The translations under genes were made by a program, and so were the position numbers. Source: Usitatibacter palustris (GTDB taxonomy: Bacteria > Pseudomonadota > Gammaproteobacteria > Burkholderiales > Usitatibacteraceae). Taken from it: DNA of 64,000 nt. The notes under the pieces were generated by a model that worked only from the letters and a program-made list of their open reading frames with translations, did not search any database and had not been told where the DNA came from. The stretch lies in the NCBI RefSeq assembly GCF_013003985.1, contig NZ_CP053073.1, positions 3,658,001 to 3,722,000 on the forward strand. Reading direction: 5' to 3'. This document shows positions 34,099-42,874 of the stretch, piece after piece (the stretch's first letter is position 1; the number at the start of each line of letters is the position of its first letter).

Positions 34099-34587
34099 CT
34101 AGCGCTTGGTGGCCCCGGCCGCCGCGACGAACGTCCACTTCGGGCTGAGGGCCGTGCCCGAGAATTCGATGTGCTCGTCGGCCTGCGGAAACTTGAAGAT
34201 GGCGGCAACGCTGCCGGGCCATCCGGGACCGACCAGCATCACCTCGCACGAGTTGACGCTCGTCGGCTTGGAGCAATACGGAGACCGGCCGGCCTTCGCA
34301 CACCCTTTGCACGCCGCGATGCTCGTCACCGCCATGAGTCGCTCCGCCTTTCGACAGGACTTGTATCCGTTGGGAATGGAGTCTTCCTGGACCGCCTGGC
34401 GACGGATCTCCAGCTTTCCTCTCTCGAACTTCAGGTCTGCTTCGTTGTACCAGGTTACCTTCATCACATAGGCGGCCGTGTTGATGATGCATGCGTCCGA
34501 GTTTCCGTCCTTCGTTTGTGCCAGCGCCGGCGCAGCAAGAGCCAACGCGAGCACGGGCAATGCGAATTTCCCGATCCTTGAAAACAT
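34099..34587 (-). CDS. Secreted Cys-rich protein of unknown function (paralogue A)
   Basis: 162 residues: signal KFALPVLALALAAPALAQ, cysteines at DACII, KSCRKAE, AACKGCAKAG, PYCSKP, NSCEVM, and the closing EFSGTALSPKWTFVAA. It is first of the tandem pair, 16 bp upstream of paralogue B. It follows zwf by 23 bp on the same strand, though functional linkage to zwf is not obvious. Confidence 0.75.
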   Translation of the reverse strand: MFSRIGKFALPVLALALAAPALAQTKDGNSDACIINTAAYVMKVTWYNEADLKFERGKLEIRRQAVQEDSIPNGYKSCRKAERLMAVTSIAACKGCAKAGRSPYCSKPTSVNSCEVMLVGPGWPGSVAAIFKFPQADEHIEFSGTALSPKWTFVAAAGATKR

Positions 34588-34610
34588 GACAGCTCCCTGT
34601 GATGGTTGGG

Positions 34611-35984
34611 TCAGGCTCGTGGACCCCATGTCCCGGCCTTGTACGGCTTGGGCTTGATGCCTGCCGTTTTCCAACCTGCAATGATTCCGTCGATCCACTT
34701 CCACGCGGCCTCGACTTCGTCGCGGCGCACGAAGAGCGCGGAGTTGTTGCGAAACACATCGAGCAGCATCCGCTCGTAGGCGATGCGGCGGCGTCCCTTC
34801 GGGAAGGCGTCGCTCACGGAAAGGTCGAGCCCCACTTCGTCGAGCGCGAATTCGTTGAGGCCCGGCTCCTTGTGCATGAGCGTCATCGTGATGCGCTCCT
34901 CGGGCTGGAGCTTGATGAGCAGCGTGTTCTGCGCGAGCGAGGCGCCGATGTCCGCGAAGATGTTGAACGGCGCGCTCTTGAAGCGAATCACGATTTCGCT
35001 CGAGCGCTCCGCGAGGCGCTTGCCGGTCTTGAGGTGGAACGGGACGCCGGCCCAGCGCCAGTTGTCGATCTCGGCGCGAATGGCGACGAACGTTTCCGTT
35101 TCGCTCGTGGCACTCGCGCCCTCTTCCTTGAGGTAACCCTCGTACTGGCCGCGCGCCGTGTGGGTCGCGACTTCCTTCGCGCCGATCGGCCGCAGCGACC
35201 ACAGCACCTTCACCTTCTCGTTGCGCACCGCCGAGGGCGTGAAGCTCGCAGGCGGTTCCATGGCAACGAGGCAAAGGAGCTGCAGCAGGTGGCTCTGCAC
35301 CATGTCGCGCAGCGCACCGGCTTCGTTGTAGAACGCCCAGCGGCCATCGACGCCCACGGTCTCCGCGACCGTGATCTCGACCTGCTCGATCGCGTTCTTG
35401 TTCCAGAGCGGCTCGTAGATCGCGTTCGCGAAACGCAGCGCGACCAGGTTCTGCACCGCTTCCTTGCCGAGGTAATGATCGATGCGGAAGACCTGGTCCT
35501 CGGCGAATGTCCCCGCGATCGCTTCGTTGATGCGTGCGGCGGACGCAGCGTCCGACCCGATGGGCTTCTCGATGACGACGCGGCTCGCGGCGTCGGCGAG
35601 GCCGGCTTCCTTCAGCGCCGCGCAGAGGGGCGCGACCAGCTTCGGCCCGGTGGCAAGGTAGAAAATGGTGCCGATTGCTCCGCCGAGTGCAGTGCGAAGC
35701 GGATCGAGGCCCGACTTCGCGGAGGCATCGACCGACACGTACTGGATGCGTTTCGCAAAGGCCGCGAATCCCGATTCGTCGAAGAGCGCCGCATTCGCGG
35801 ACTGGCGAATCGCCTCGCCCACGCTCGTCACGAATGATTGGTTATCAATCTTTGGCAGCGCCGCGCCAACCAGGCGCACGTCCTGTGGGAGCAGCCCTTC
35901 GCGATCGAGCGCGTAGAGCGAGGGCCAGAGCATGCGGCGGGCGAGATCGCCGGTGGCGCCGAACAACACAACGGAGGAAGTCAT
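34611..35984 (-). CDS. zwf: Glucose-6-phosphate 1-dehydrogenase
   Basis: 457 residues from MTSSVVLFGATGDLARRMLW. NADP-binding GATGDLA (9-15), EKPIG (139-143) and the active-site RIDHYLGK (167-174) are intact. It converts glucose-6-phosphate to 6-phosphogluconolactone, making NADPH (oxidative pentose phosphate or Entner-Doudoroff entry). Length is slightly short of the 480-500 usual, but all blocks are present. The upstream start at 36023 adds no conserved sequence. Confidence 0.96.
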   Translation of the reverse strand: MTSSVVLFGATGDLARRMLWPSLYALDREGLLPQDVRLVGAALPKIDNQSFVTSVGEAIRQSANAALFDESGFAAFAKRIQYVSVDASAKSGLDPLRTALGGAIGTIFYLATGPKLVAPLCAALKEAGLADAASRVVIEKPIGSDAASAARINEAIAGTFAEDQVFRIDHYLGKEAVQNLVALRFANAIYEPLWNKNAIEQVEITVAETVGVDGRWAFYNEAGALRDMVQSHLLQLLCLVAMEPPASFTPSAVRNEKVKVLWSLRPIGAKEVATHTARGQYEGYLKEEGASATSETETFVAIRAEIDNWRWAGVPFHLKTGKRLAERSSEIVIRFKSAPFNIFADIGASLAQNTLLIKLQPEERITMTLMHKEPGLNEFALDEVGLDLSVSDAFPKGRRRIAYERMLLDVFRNNSALFVRRDEVEAAWKWIDGIIAGWKTAGIKPKPYKAGTWGPRA

Positions 35985-36071
35985 CGTGAATCGATGATAG
36001 AGGTCATCCTCTCGTGCTGTCACCCGGGTAAACCCGCGCCCCCGGCAGGCCGTGGATGCTCGAAACCCCGG

Positions 36072-36173
36072 TTTGCATTCGGCTAATCCAGGGGATTCAT
36101 CAATTGATCCGAGGGATCACCTCAGCGATCCACGGGATCAATTAAGTGATCCACTGGCTCAGGCGAATGCAAA
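36072..36173 (+). repeat. 102-bp element with three 21-bp iterons, copy 1 (family A)
   Basis: Ends are inverted (TTTGCATTCGGCTAATCC ... GGCTCAGGCGAATGCAAA). Between them are three consecutive 21-bp units, each a small GGGATCA-n-TGATCC-like palindrome. The second copy at 53146 has exactly the same length and unit phase but many base changes, so the structure is conserved more than the sequence. It sits in the gap between divergent zwf and the giant IPTL gene end. Function unknown. Confidence 0.85.
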
Positions 36174-36213
36174 TGGCGTTCTGGCGGGGGTGATGCCCGG
36201 TGGCGCGAGTGCA

Positions 36214-36271
36214 AGCAGATCCTTCGCGCGCTCAGGAGGTCCTACTTTCCGCTGCGCTCCTCAGGATGACA
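36214..36271 (+). repeat. Short dispersed repeat (family C), two partial units
   Basis: AGCAGATCCTTCGCGCGCTCAGGA followed by GGTCCT...GCTGCGCTCCTCAGGATGACA. On the minus strand it encodes the last residues (VILRSAAESRTS) and the stop of the IPTL-CTERM protein at 36232. Confidence 0.8.
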
Positions 36272-39200
36272 GTGGTGGCAAGCATCAATGTCGCCAGCAG
36301 CATCAACATCCACTCCGACAGCGTCGGCACCGCGGTCACCGTTCCAGGCGCGCCCGGAATGCCGGGGCCGCCCTGGTCGACGATCGTGCCGTTCGCGACG
36401 AGATCGTCATCGCCCAGCCCGCCGTCGGTGATCGAGAACGTGATCGTGTTGCCGACAACCGTGGCAGGCAACGTGTACCAGTGCGGCGCGGTGTTCGAGG
36501 CTGTCGGCCCGTACTTCCAGTACGTCGTGCCCCCGGGCAACGCGGTCGGGTACGTGAGCGTGAACGCGAGCGTCGAGCCCGCGGTGCAACCGGTCGTCGT
36601 GAAATCGAACAGCCCGTGCGGGAACGTCACGCCGCCCGGCGCCGTCGGCGGGATCGGTGCCGCGCCGGGGGGTGCGCCGATCAGTTGCCTCACGCCGAAC
36701 GTGCACGCGGCGCCGCCGCCGGTGAACGCAATGGTTTGCGTGCCGGTGCCGGTCGCGGTCGGACCCGAGAATGTCGTCGTCGATGGCGCGTAGGTCACCG
36801 AGTTGTCCGCGCTCGTCGAAGCAATGTTGCCCACGCCGAGAAGCGTGGCCGCGCCGGCCGGAATGCTCGCAACGACCGTCCCCGCCGAAGCCATGCCGGA
36901 CACCGCGACATTGAACGTCGTCGGTCCACCGGTCACGACGGCCGACAGCGTGCCGCCCGCGGTGCTGCCCGTGAACTGGATGTCGGCTGCATCGAAGCTC
37001 GTGACCGCCGCGTTGAACACTGCCGTGAAATTGATCGGTCCCGAGAGCACCGGATCGGCCTGGCCCACCGCCTGGTTGATCGTCACCGTCGGCGCGTTTG
37101 GCGCGAACGTGACCGAGTTGTCCGTGCTGGTCGATGCCACGTTGGGCGACCCGAACGCAGTACCGGTCGCGACGCCGGCCGCGACGCTCGCGATCACCGT
37201 GCCTGCGCTCGTCATGCCCGTGACGGCGACGGTGTACGTCGTCGGTCCGCCGGTGATGGTCGCGGTCGTGGGAAGCGCTGTGCCGCCGATCGTCACGTCA
37301 CCCGTCGCGAATCCGGTGACGGGTTCACTGAATGTCACGGTGAAGTTGATCGGTCCCGCCGCAGTGGGATCGACCTGCGCCACCGCCTGGTTGATCGTCA
37401 CCGTCGGCGCGGCTGGCGCGAACGTGACACTGTTGTCCGTGCTGGTCGAGGCGAGGTTGGTGCCGCTCGCGCCATTCGCGCCGCCGGCGGGAATGCTCGC
37501 GACGACGGTTCCGGCCGATGTCATTCCGGACACCGCGACGTTGTATGTGGTCGGCCCACCGGTCACCACCGCTGCGAGCGTGCCCGCCGCCGTGCTGCCG
37601 GTGAAGGCCACGTCGCTCGCGGCGAAGCCGGTCACCGGCTCGCTGAACGTCACCGTGAAATTGATGGGAACCGTCAGCGCCGGATCGACCTGTCCCACCG
37701 CCTGGTTGATGGTCACCGTCGGCGAAACGGGCGGGCCGAGCGCGACGTAGACCGGCTGGCTGCCCACCGGCACGCGAGCGATCACGGTGTTGGTCGCCGG
37801 ATCGATGAGCGAGACGCCATTGAGTTGCTGGTCGACGACCCAGAGTTGATTCCCGCTGGGCGTCATCGCCATGCCGCGGGGGTTGGCAAGGTTGTTCAGC
37901 GGAATCGTCGTCGTGAGCGTGTTGGTCGCGGTATCGATGACGCCGATCCCGTCGACGCCGTGGTTGGCGGTGTAGAGCGTCGCTCCCGAGGGCGAGACGA
38001 TCGCATCGAAGGGCAGGGCGCCCGTGCCCAACGGAATCGTTCCAACAACGGTGTTCGTCGCGGTATCGATCATCACGATCTCGTCACTGAGCTGGGCGGA
38101 GACATACGCGCGCGTGCCCGCCGGGTTCATCGAGACCGCGGCCGGCGACGTTCCCACGGCCGGCACGGTGGCGGCCACCGCGTTGGTCGCAAGATCGATC
38201 ACGGTGACGCTGCCGAGGGTGTTGGGGACATAGAGCCTGTTGGCGCTGTCGCTGAGGGCCACCGTCAAGCGGTAGACCGTACCCACCGGCACGCTGGTGA
38301 TGACCGTGTTGGTGGCCGTGTCGATCACGGCGACCGTGTTGGTGGTGTTCGAGGAGGCGTACACCCGAGTGCCGGCCGCGTTCATCGCGATGCCGCTCCC
38401 CGACCCACCGATGGGGATGCTCGCCACGATCGTGCTGGTGGTGAGGTCGAGCACGTTGACCTGGCCCGCGTCCCCGCACGTGAAGTACGCCCGCGTTCCC
38501 GCGGCGTTCAGCACGATGCCCGTTGGGCCAAACGAGCCCGGGAGGCCCGGGCAACCGGCGGGGATGGTGGCGACGGTGACCAGGCCGGTCATGGAAACCA
38601 CCGAGATGTTGTTGCCGGTGAGGTTGGTCACGTACGCGAACGGCGGGCCCGGCGTGACGTACGTGTACGCCACGGTGTTGTCGGTGCTCGTCGAGGCGCT
38701 GTTCGTGATCGCGCCGTTGGTGGCAACGCCGGCAGGAATGCTCGCGACGATGTTGCCGCTGGAAGTCATGCCGGCGACGATCAGCGTGTAGTTCGCGCCC
38801 GATCCCGTGAGAAGTCTCGAGAGCGTTCCCCCGACCGTGCTTCCGGTGAACGAGATGTCACCCGGATCGAAGCCCGTGACCGGCGTACTGAAGACGATGG
38901 TGAAACGAACCGGTGCCTGGTTCGCGGGATCGGATTGGCCGGCGGCCTGGTTGATCGTGACCGTCAGGGGCGGCGGCGCATAAGTGACTGTGTTGTCGGT
39001 GCTCGTCGACGCCGCGTTCGCGTTGCCGCCGAGATCCACGGCAACGCCGCCCGCGATGCTCGCCGTCACCGTGCCAGCGACCGTCATGCCCGTGACGGCG
39101 ACGTTGTAGACCGTGGGTCCACCGGTGACCGTCGCCGTCGTGGGAAGCGCCGTTCCGCCGATCGTCACGTCACCCGTCGCGAATCCGGTGACCGCTTCGC

Positions 39201-40578
39201 TGAAAGTCACCGTGAAGTTGATGGGCGCTGCCGTCGCGGGATCCGCTTGCGCACCGGCCTGGTTGATCGTGACCGAAGGCGGCGTGCCGAAGACGACCGT
39301 GTTGTCCGTGCTCGTCGAGGTGAAGCTCGCGATGCCGGTGGCGACGCTCGTCGCGGCAAACGCGCGAACGCTCGCGACCACGTTGCCGTCGCCCGTCATG
39401 CCGGTCACGGTCACGGTGTACGTCGGGCCCGCGCCGGTCACGTTCGCGACGAGCGTGCCGCCCACGGTGCTGCCGGTGAACAGGATGTCGGCCGCGTCGA
39501 AGCCGGTCACCGCCTCCGAGAACACTACTGTGAAGACGATCGACGCAACGGTCGTTGGGTCGGGCTGCGCGCCGGCCTGGTTGATCGTGACCGCGACGGG
39601 CACCGGCCCGGTCGCAACCCCCCACGGACCCGAGAAGCCCGTGTAAGTGGCCAGGACCGCATCCGAGGACCCATTGAGCGCTACGACTTCCCCGCCACTG
39701 GTCCGCGAGACGATCAGCCGCGCTGAGTCCCGCGTGTACGCGAGCCCGTTGATGGGCGAGGCCGTGACGTAGCTGCCGCTGCATGTCACGCCGCAGTGGG
39801 TGACACTCCCGATGTTCACGGTCGCCACCGCCATCGCTCCCGTGGGGCCGGCCACGACGTACGCCGGCCCCAGGCCGGCAAGGTTGGTGGCTGTTGCCGA
39901 CACGGTGCTGGGCCACGTGATGGTTTCCACCACGCCGGTGACGCCGTACACAGCCTGATAGGTGTTGCCCGTGACCGCATCGAAGGCCACTGCGTGCGCG
40001 TTGCCGGGTCGCACGAGGACGGGATTGAGAAAACCCAGGGTGAGGTCAAGGGCATAGACCCCATTGACCGTATCGGCGACGACAAGCCGCGTGCCCGTGA
40101 GGTCGATGGACAGCCCCCGCGGTGAGGTGGAACCACCGGTCAACGCGGCGACCATGGGCGTCGACCCGTCGATCGGGATCGCGTGGAGCGTGCCGAAGGA
40201 GGTGCCGCAGGTCACGAAGATCCGCGGCTGCACCGGATCGATGACGACGTCAGAGGTATCCCCGCCACAGGTTGCGAACGAATTGGTGGTCGCCAGGGTG
40301 GCCGCATCGAACTCCCGCACGCCGCCACCGCCACCGCACGCCACGTAGCCGCGCGTGCCGGCTTTGTTGATGGCCACACCCCGGGGCGAGCTGCAGATCG
40401 CGGCCCGCACGACAGTGCCGTCCGCAAGGTTGATCCGCGCAATGCTGCCGCCGGTGTTCTCGGTCACATAGGCGAAGGGCTGGGCGTTGGCGAAGCCAGG
40501 CAGGAGGGCGATGGATGCCAACGCAAGAACCGGCAACAACCATCGCATCGCGGTGCGCGTCGCGAAATGGGGATACAT
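36232..40578 (-). CDS. Giant IPTL-CTERM surface protein with duplicated YVTN-propeller plus Ig-like architecture
   Basis: 1448 residues, AGGGAG before ATG 40578. Signal peptide (LPVLALASIALLPGFANAQ). Residues ~33-325 and ~643-949 are YVTN-type beta-propellers (VAINKAGTRGYVACGG; VSMNPAGTRAYVSAQLSDEI). Each is followed by three Ig-like repeats starting TINQA and ending STSTDN (about 100 residues each; ~326-636 and ~951-1262). A choice-of-anchor domain follows (~1265-1410; GGLGDDDLVANGTIVDQGGP), then the sorting signal VPTLSEWMLMLLATLM. The final RSAAESRTS is repeat-encoded. Presumably an anchored cell-surface or matrix protein. Confidence 0.9.
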   Translation of the reverse strand: MYPHFATRTAMRWLLPVLALASIALLPGFANAQPFAYVTENTGGSIARINLADGTVVRAAICSSPRGVAINKAGTRGYVACGGGGGVREFDAATLATTNSFATCGGDTSDVVIDPVQPRIFVTCGTSFGTLHAIPIDGSTPMVAALTGGSTSPRGLSIDLTGTRLVVADTVNGVYALDLTLGFLNPVLVRPGNAHAVAFDAVTGNTYQAVYGVTGVVETITWPSTVSATATNLAGLGPAYVVAGPTGAMAVATVNIGSVTHCGVTCSGSYVTASPINGLAYTRDSARLIVSRTSGGEVVALNGSSDAVLATYTGFSGPWGVATGPVPVAVTINQAGAQPDPTTVASIVFTVVFSEAVTGFDAADILFTGSTVGGTLVANVTGAGPTYTVTVTGMTGDGNVVASVRAFAATSVATGIASFTSTSTDNTVVFGTPPSVTINQAGAQADPATAAPINFTVTFSEAVTGFATGDVTIGGTALPTTATVTGGPTVYNVAVTGMTVAGTVTASIAGGVAVDLGGNANAASTSTDNTVTYAPPPLTVTINQAAGQSDPANQAPVRFTIVFSTPVTGFDPGDISFTGSTVGGTLSRLLTGSGANYTLIVAGMTSSGNIVASIPAGVATNGAITNSASTSTDNTVAYTYVTPGPPFAYVTNLTGNNISVVSMTGLVTVATIPAGCPGLPGSFGPTGIVLNAAGTRAYFTCGDAGQVNVLDLTTSTIVASIPIGGSGSGIAMNAAGTRVYASSNTTNTVAVIDTATNTVITSVPVGTVYRLTVALSDSANRLYVPNTLGSVTVIDLATNAVAATVPAVGTSPAAVSMNPAGTRAYVSAQLSDEIVMIDTATNTVVGTIPLGTGALPFDAIVSPSGATLYTANHGVDGIGVIDTATNTLTTTIPLNNLANPRGMAMTPSGNQLWVVDQQLNGVSLIDPATNTVIARVPVGSQPVYVALGPPVSPTVTINQAVGQVDPALTVPINFTVTFSEPVTGFAASDVAFTGSTAAGTLAAVVTGGPTTYNVAVSGMTSAGTVVASIPAGGANGASGTNLASTSTDNSVTFAPAAPTVTINQAVAQVDPTAAGPINFTVTFSEPVTGFATGDVTIGGTALPTTATITGGPTTYTVAVTGMTSAGTVIASVAAGVATGTAFGSPNVASTSTDNSVTFAPNAPTVTINQAVGQADPVLSGPINFTAVFNAAVTSFDAADIQFTGSTAGGTLSAVVTGGPTTFNVAVSGMASAGTVVASIPAGAATLLGVGNIASTSADNSVTYAPSTTTFSGPTATGTGTQTIAFTGGGAACTFGVRQLIGAPPGAAPIPPTAPGGVTFPHGLFDFTTTGCTAGSTLAFTLTYPTALPGGTTYWKYGPTASNTAPHWYTLPATVVGNTITFSITDGGLGDDDLVANGTIVDQGGPGIPGAPGTVTAVPTLSEWMLMLLATLMLATTVILRSAAESRTS

Positions 40579-40650
40579 CGGGGGGCTCCCTGTGTGATCG
40601 AGTTTCTGGGACTCGTCGCAGGGAATCTACCTGATCGGGTTTGTGCTGTT

Positions 40651-40696
40651 AACCCCCTCCAGCAGGTCCTTCGTCGCCTCGCTCCTCAGGATGACA
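40651..40696 (+). repeat. Short dispersed repeat (family C)
   Basis: AACCCCCTCCAGCAGGTCCT...GCTCCTCAGGATGACA. Overlaps the 3' end of nagA: its minus-strand TTGTCATCCTGA supplies the last three codons (LSS) and the stop. The 40579-40650 gap holds no other feature. Confidence 0.85.
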
Positions 40697-41831
40697 AGTT
40701 GCTGCCGTCGATCCACGTCCCGATCACGTTCATCCGCTCATCGGCGAGCACGAAATTCGCGCGATAGCCCGGAGCGATGCGCCCGATCTCGTCGTCCAAT
40801 CCCATGAACTGCGCGGGATAGGTGCTCGCCATGCGCACCGCTTGCGGGAGTGCCAGGCCGAGGAGGTCCATCGCGTTGCGCACCGCGCTGGCCATGTCGA
40901 GCGCCGAGCCGCTGATGACGCCGTTCTCGTCGACGACCAGGCCGTCGCGCACGAGGATCTTGCGGCCCTGGAGCATGAAGAAGTCCTGGTTGGCGCCGAC
41001 GTTGGGCATCGCGTCGGTCACCAGGATGAAGCGGTCGGCGCGCTTGGCGCGCATCGCGATCTTGAGCGTGACCGGATCCACGTGATGGCCATCGACGATG
41101 ATCCCGCAGTAGCTCTCGCGGTGATCGAGTGCTGCGCCGACGACGCCGGGCTCGCGGCTTTGCAGCGGCGACATCGCGTTGAACAGATGCGTGAAGCCCG
41201 TGAGGCCGTGCGCGAGTGCCTCGTTGATCTGGGCGTACGTCGCGTTCGTGTGGCCCGCGGAAACCACCACGCCGGCCTTCGCGAGCTCCGAGATGCGCGC
41301 GGGCGTCGTCATCTCGGGCGCGAGGGTGACGAGGGTGCGCCCGGTCGCGAGCGAGGAGAGCAGCTTCACGTCGGACGCATCGAGCGAGCGGAAGTGCGCC
41401 GAGTCGTGCGCGCCCTTTTTCTCCTCGTTGAGGCACGGGCCTTCGATGTGGACCCCGATGACGCCGGGCACTTTCGCGGCGATCGCTTCGCGCGTGGCGG
41501 CGATGGCGCGCGCGATCACGGCGACGTCATCGCTGATGAGGGTCGGCAGGAAGCTCGTGGTGCCGAAGCGCCGGTGCGCGGCGCCGATCCTGCGAATGGT
41601 TTCGACACTCGGGTCGTCGTTGAAGAGCGCGCCGCCCCCGCCATTGACCTGCGTGTCCACGAAGCCCGGCAGCAGCAGGTGGCCATCGAGGTCGATGCGC
41701 TTCGCATCGCCGACGCGTGCGTGGCCCTCGGGCACGACGGCCTCGATGCGGCCGTTGGCGACCAGCACGACGACTTCGGTGGAGATGCCGTCGTCGGTCA
41801 GGACGCGGGCATTCGCGAGGGCCTCACGCAT
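40686..41831 (-). CDS. nagA: N-acetylglucosamine-6-phosphate deacetylase
   Basis: 381 residues. Hydrolyses GlcNAc-6-P to GlcN-6-P and acetate. Amidohydrolase fold with PGFVDTQVNGGGG, metal ligand Glu in GVHIEGPCLN, His in SAGHTNATY and THLFNAMSPL, and catalytic Asp in LVTDAMPNVG. The ATG overlaps the stop of the SIS gene (TGATG), so it is translated as part of the nag operon. C-terminal SS and the stop lie in a family C repeat. Confidence 0.96.
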   Translation of the reverse strand: MREALANARVLTDDGISTEVVVLVANGRIEAVVPEGHARVGDAKRIDLDGHLLLPGFVDTQVNGGGGALFNDDPSVETIRRIGAAHRRFGTTSFLPTLISDDVAVIARAIAATREAIAAKVPGVIGVHIEGPCLNEEKKGAHDSAHFRSLDASDVKLLSSLATGRTLVTLAPEMTTPARISELAKAGVVVSAGHTNATYAQINEALAHGLTGFTHLFNAMSPLQSREPGVVGAALDHRESYCGIIVDGHHVDPVTLKIAMRAKRADRFILVTDAMPNVGANQDFFMLQGRKILVRDGLVVDENGVISGSALDMASAVRNAMDLLGLALPQAVRMASTYPAQFMGLDDEIGRIAPGYRANFVLADERMNVIGTWIDGSNLSS

Positions 41832-42874
41832 CAGCGCGTCTCGGTCACCTTGCGAAGGTGCGGCGGTTGGTCGGGATTCAGGCCGCGCGCGACGGCGATG
41901 GCGTTCGCGAGGCGATAGAAGGACTGGATGAGCAACAGCGGCTGGATCGCCGGATGCGCTTCGATCGTCGGCAGTACCGTGGCGCCCGGGACGTTCACGC
42001 CCGCGATCGTCACGTCCACCACGCGGGCGACGAGATCCTTCGCGAGCTCCTCGATGCCGGGGCGCGTCTCGTCGTTCTGCGAGAGAAGCAGTGCGGGAAA
42101 TCCTCCGGAGAGCAGCGCCTGCGGGCCGTGCCGCACTTCCGCGCTGCTGAAGCCTTCGGCGTGCAGGCCGCACGTTTCCTTCAGCTTGAGTGCGGCTTCC
42201 TGCGCGATGCCCAGGCCCACGCCGCGTCCGATCACGAAGAGGTGGCCCGCCGCGCGCAGGTTCTCCAGCGCCGGACACCAGTTGAGGTCCCACGCGCGCT
42301 CGAGCTGGCGCGGGGCCATCGCGAGGCTGTCGAGCATCAGCTTGTCCTGCGTCCATTCGGCAACGACATGCACGATGGCCGCGAGCGAAGCGATGTACGA
42401 CTTGGTCGCGGCCACACTCATCTCGGGACCCGCGCACAGCGGCAGCACATGGTCGGCGATCTGCGCGAGGGGCGAATCTTCTGCATTCACCAGCACGGCG
42501 ACACGCGCGCCTGCCTGCTTCGCGGCTGCCGTTGCGGACACGAGATCCGGACTGCGGCCCGATTGCGAGATCGCGAGGAACAGGCAATCGCGCAGATCCT
42601 GCTTCGCCCCATATAAGGAAGCGATCGAGGGAGCGGCCGAAGCCGTGATCACGCCGGTGCGCGTCTCGATCAGGTACTTCGCGAACGTGGCCGCGTGATC
42701 GGAGCTGCCTCGCGCGCAGGTGACGACCGTGCGCGGCGGATTCCGGCGCAGCTCCACGCCCAGCGCCGCGGCGGCGGAATGATTGCGCTCGAACTGCGCC
42801 TTCACCGCGGCCCCGGCTTCGGAGGCCTCGCGGTACATCAGCGTCGTTGCGGGATCGAAGAGCGGGCTATTCAT
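41831..42874 (-). CDS. SIS-domain glucosamine-6-phosphate deaminase (NagB-II/AgaS-like)
   Basis: 347 residues with two SIS domains and no glutaminase domain: VVTCARGSSDHAATFAKYLI, LAISQSGRSPDLVSA, SVAATKSYIASLA, and the second FVIGRGVGLGIAQEAALKLK ETCG and SAEVRHGPQALL. In GlcNAc operons lacking classical nagB this protein deaminates GlcN-6-P to fructose-6-phosphate. It starts within the end of the regulator gene (8-bp overlap). Confidence 0.9.
   Translation of the reverse strand: MNSPLFDPATTLMYREASEAGAAVKAQFERNHSAAAALGVELRRNPPRTVVTCARGSSDHAATFAKYLIETRTGVITASAAPSIASLYGAKQDLRDCLFLAISQSGRSPDLVSATAAAKQAGARVAVLVNAEDSPLAQIADHVLPLCAGPEMSVAATKSYIASLAAIVHVVAEWTQDKLMLDSLAMAPRQLERAWDLNWCPALENLRAAGHLFVIGRGVGLGIAQEAALKLKETCGLHAEGFSSAEVRHGPQALLSGGFPALLLSQNDETRPGIEELAKDLVARVVDVTIAGVNVPGATVLPTIEAHPAIQPLLLIQSFYRLANAIAVARGLNPDQPPHLRKVTETR

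Noticed and set aside
36072..36173. Possible CRISPR-like array
   Set aside because: Units are contiguous 21-bp palindromes without spacers, only three per element, and bounded by inverted repeats.
36052..39726. 1224-aa plus-strand open frame
   Set aside because: Antisense of the repetitive Ig-like gene; its repeats only mirror that gene.
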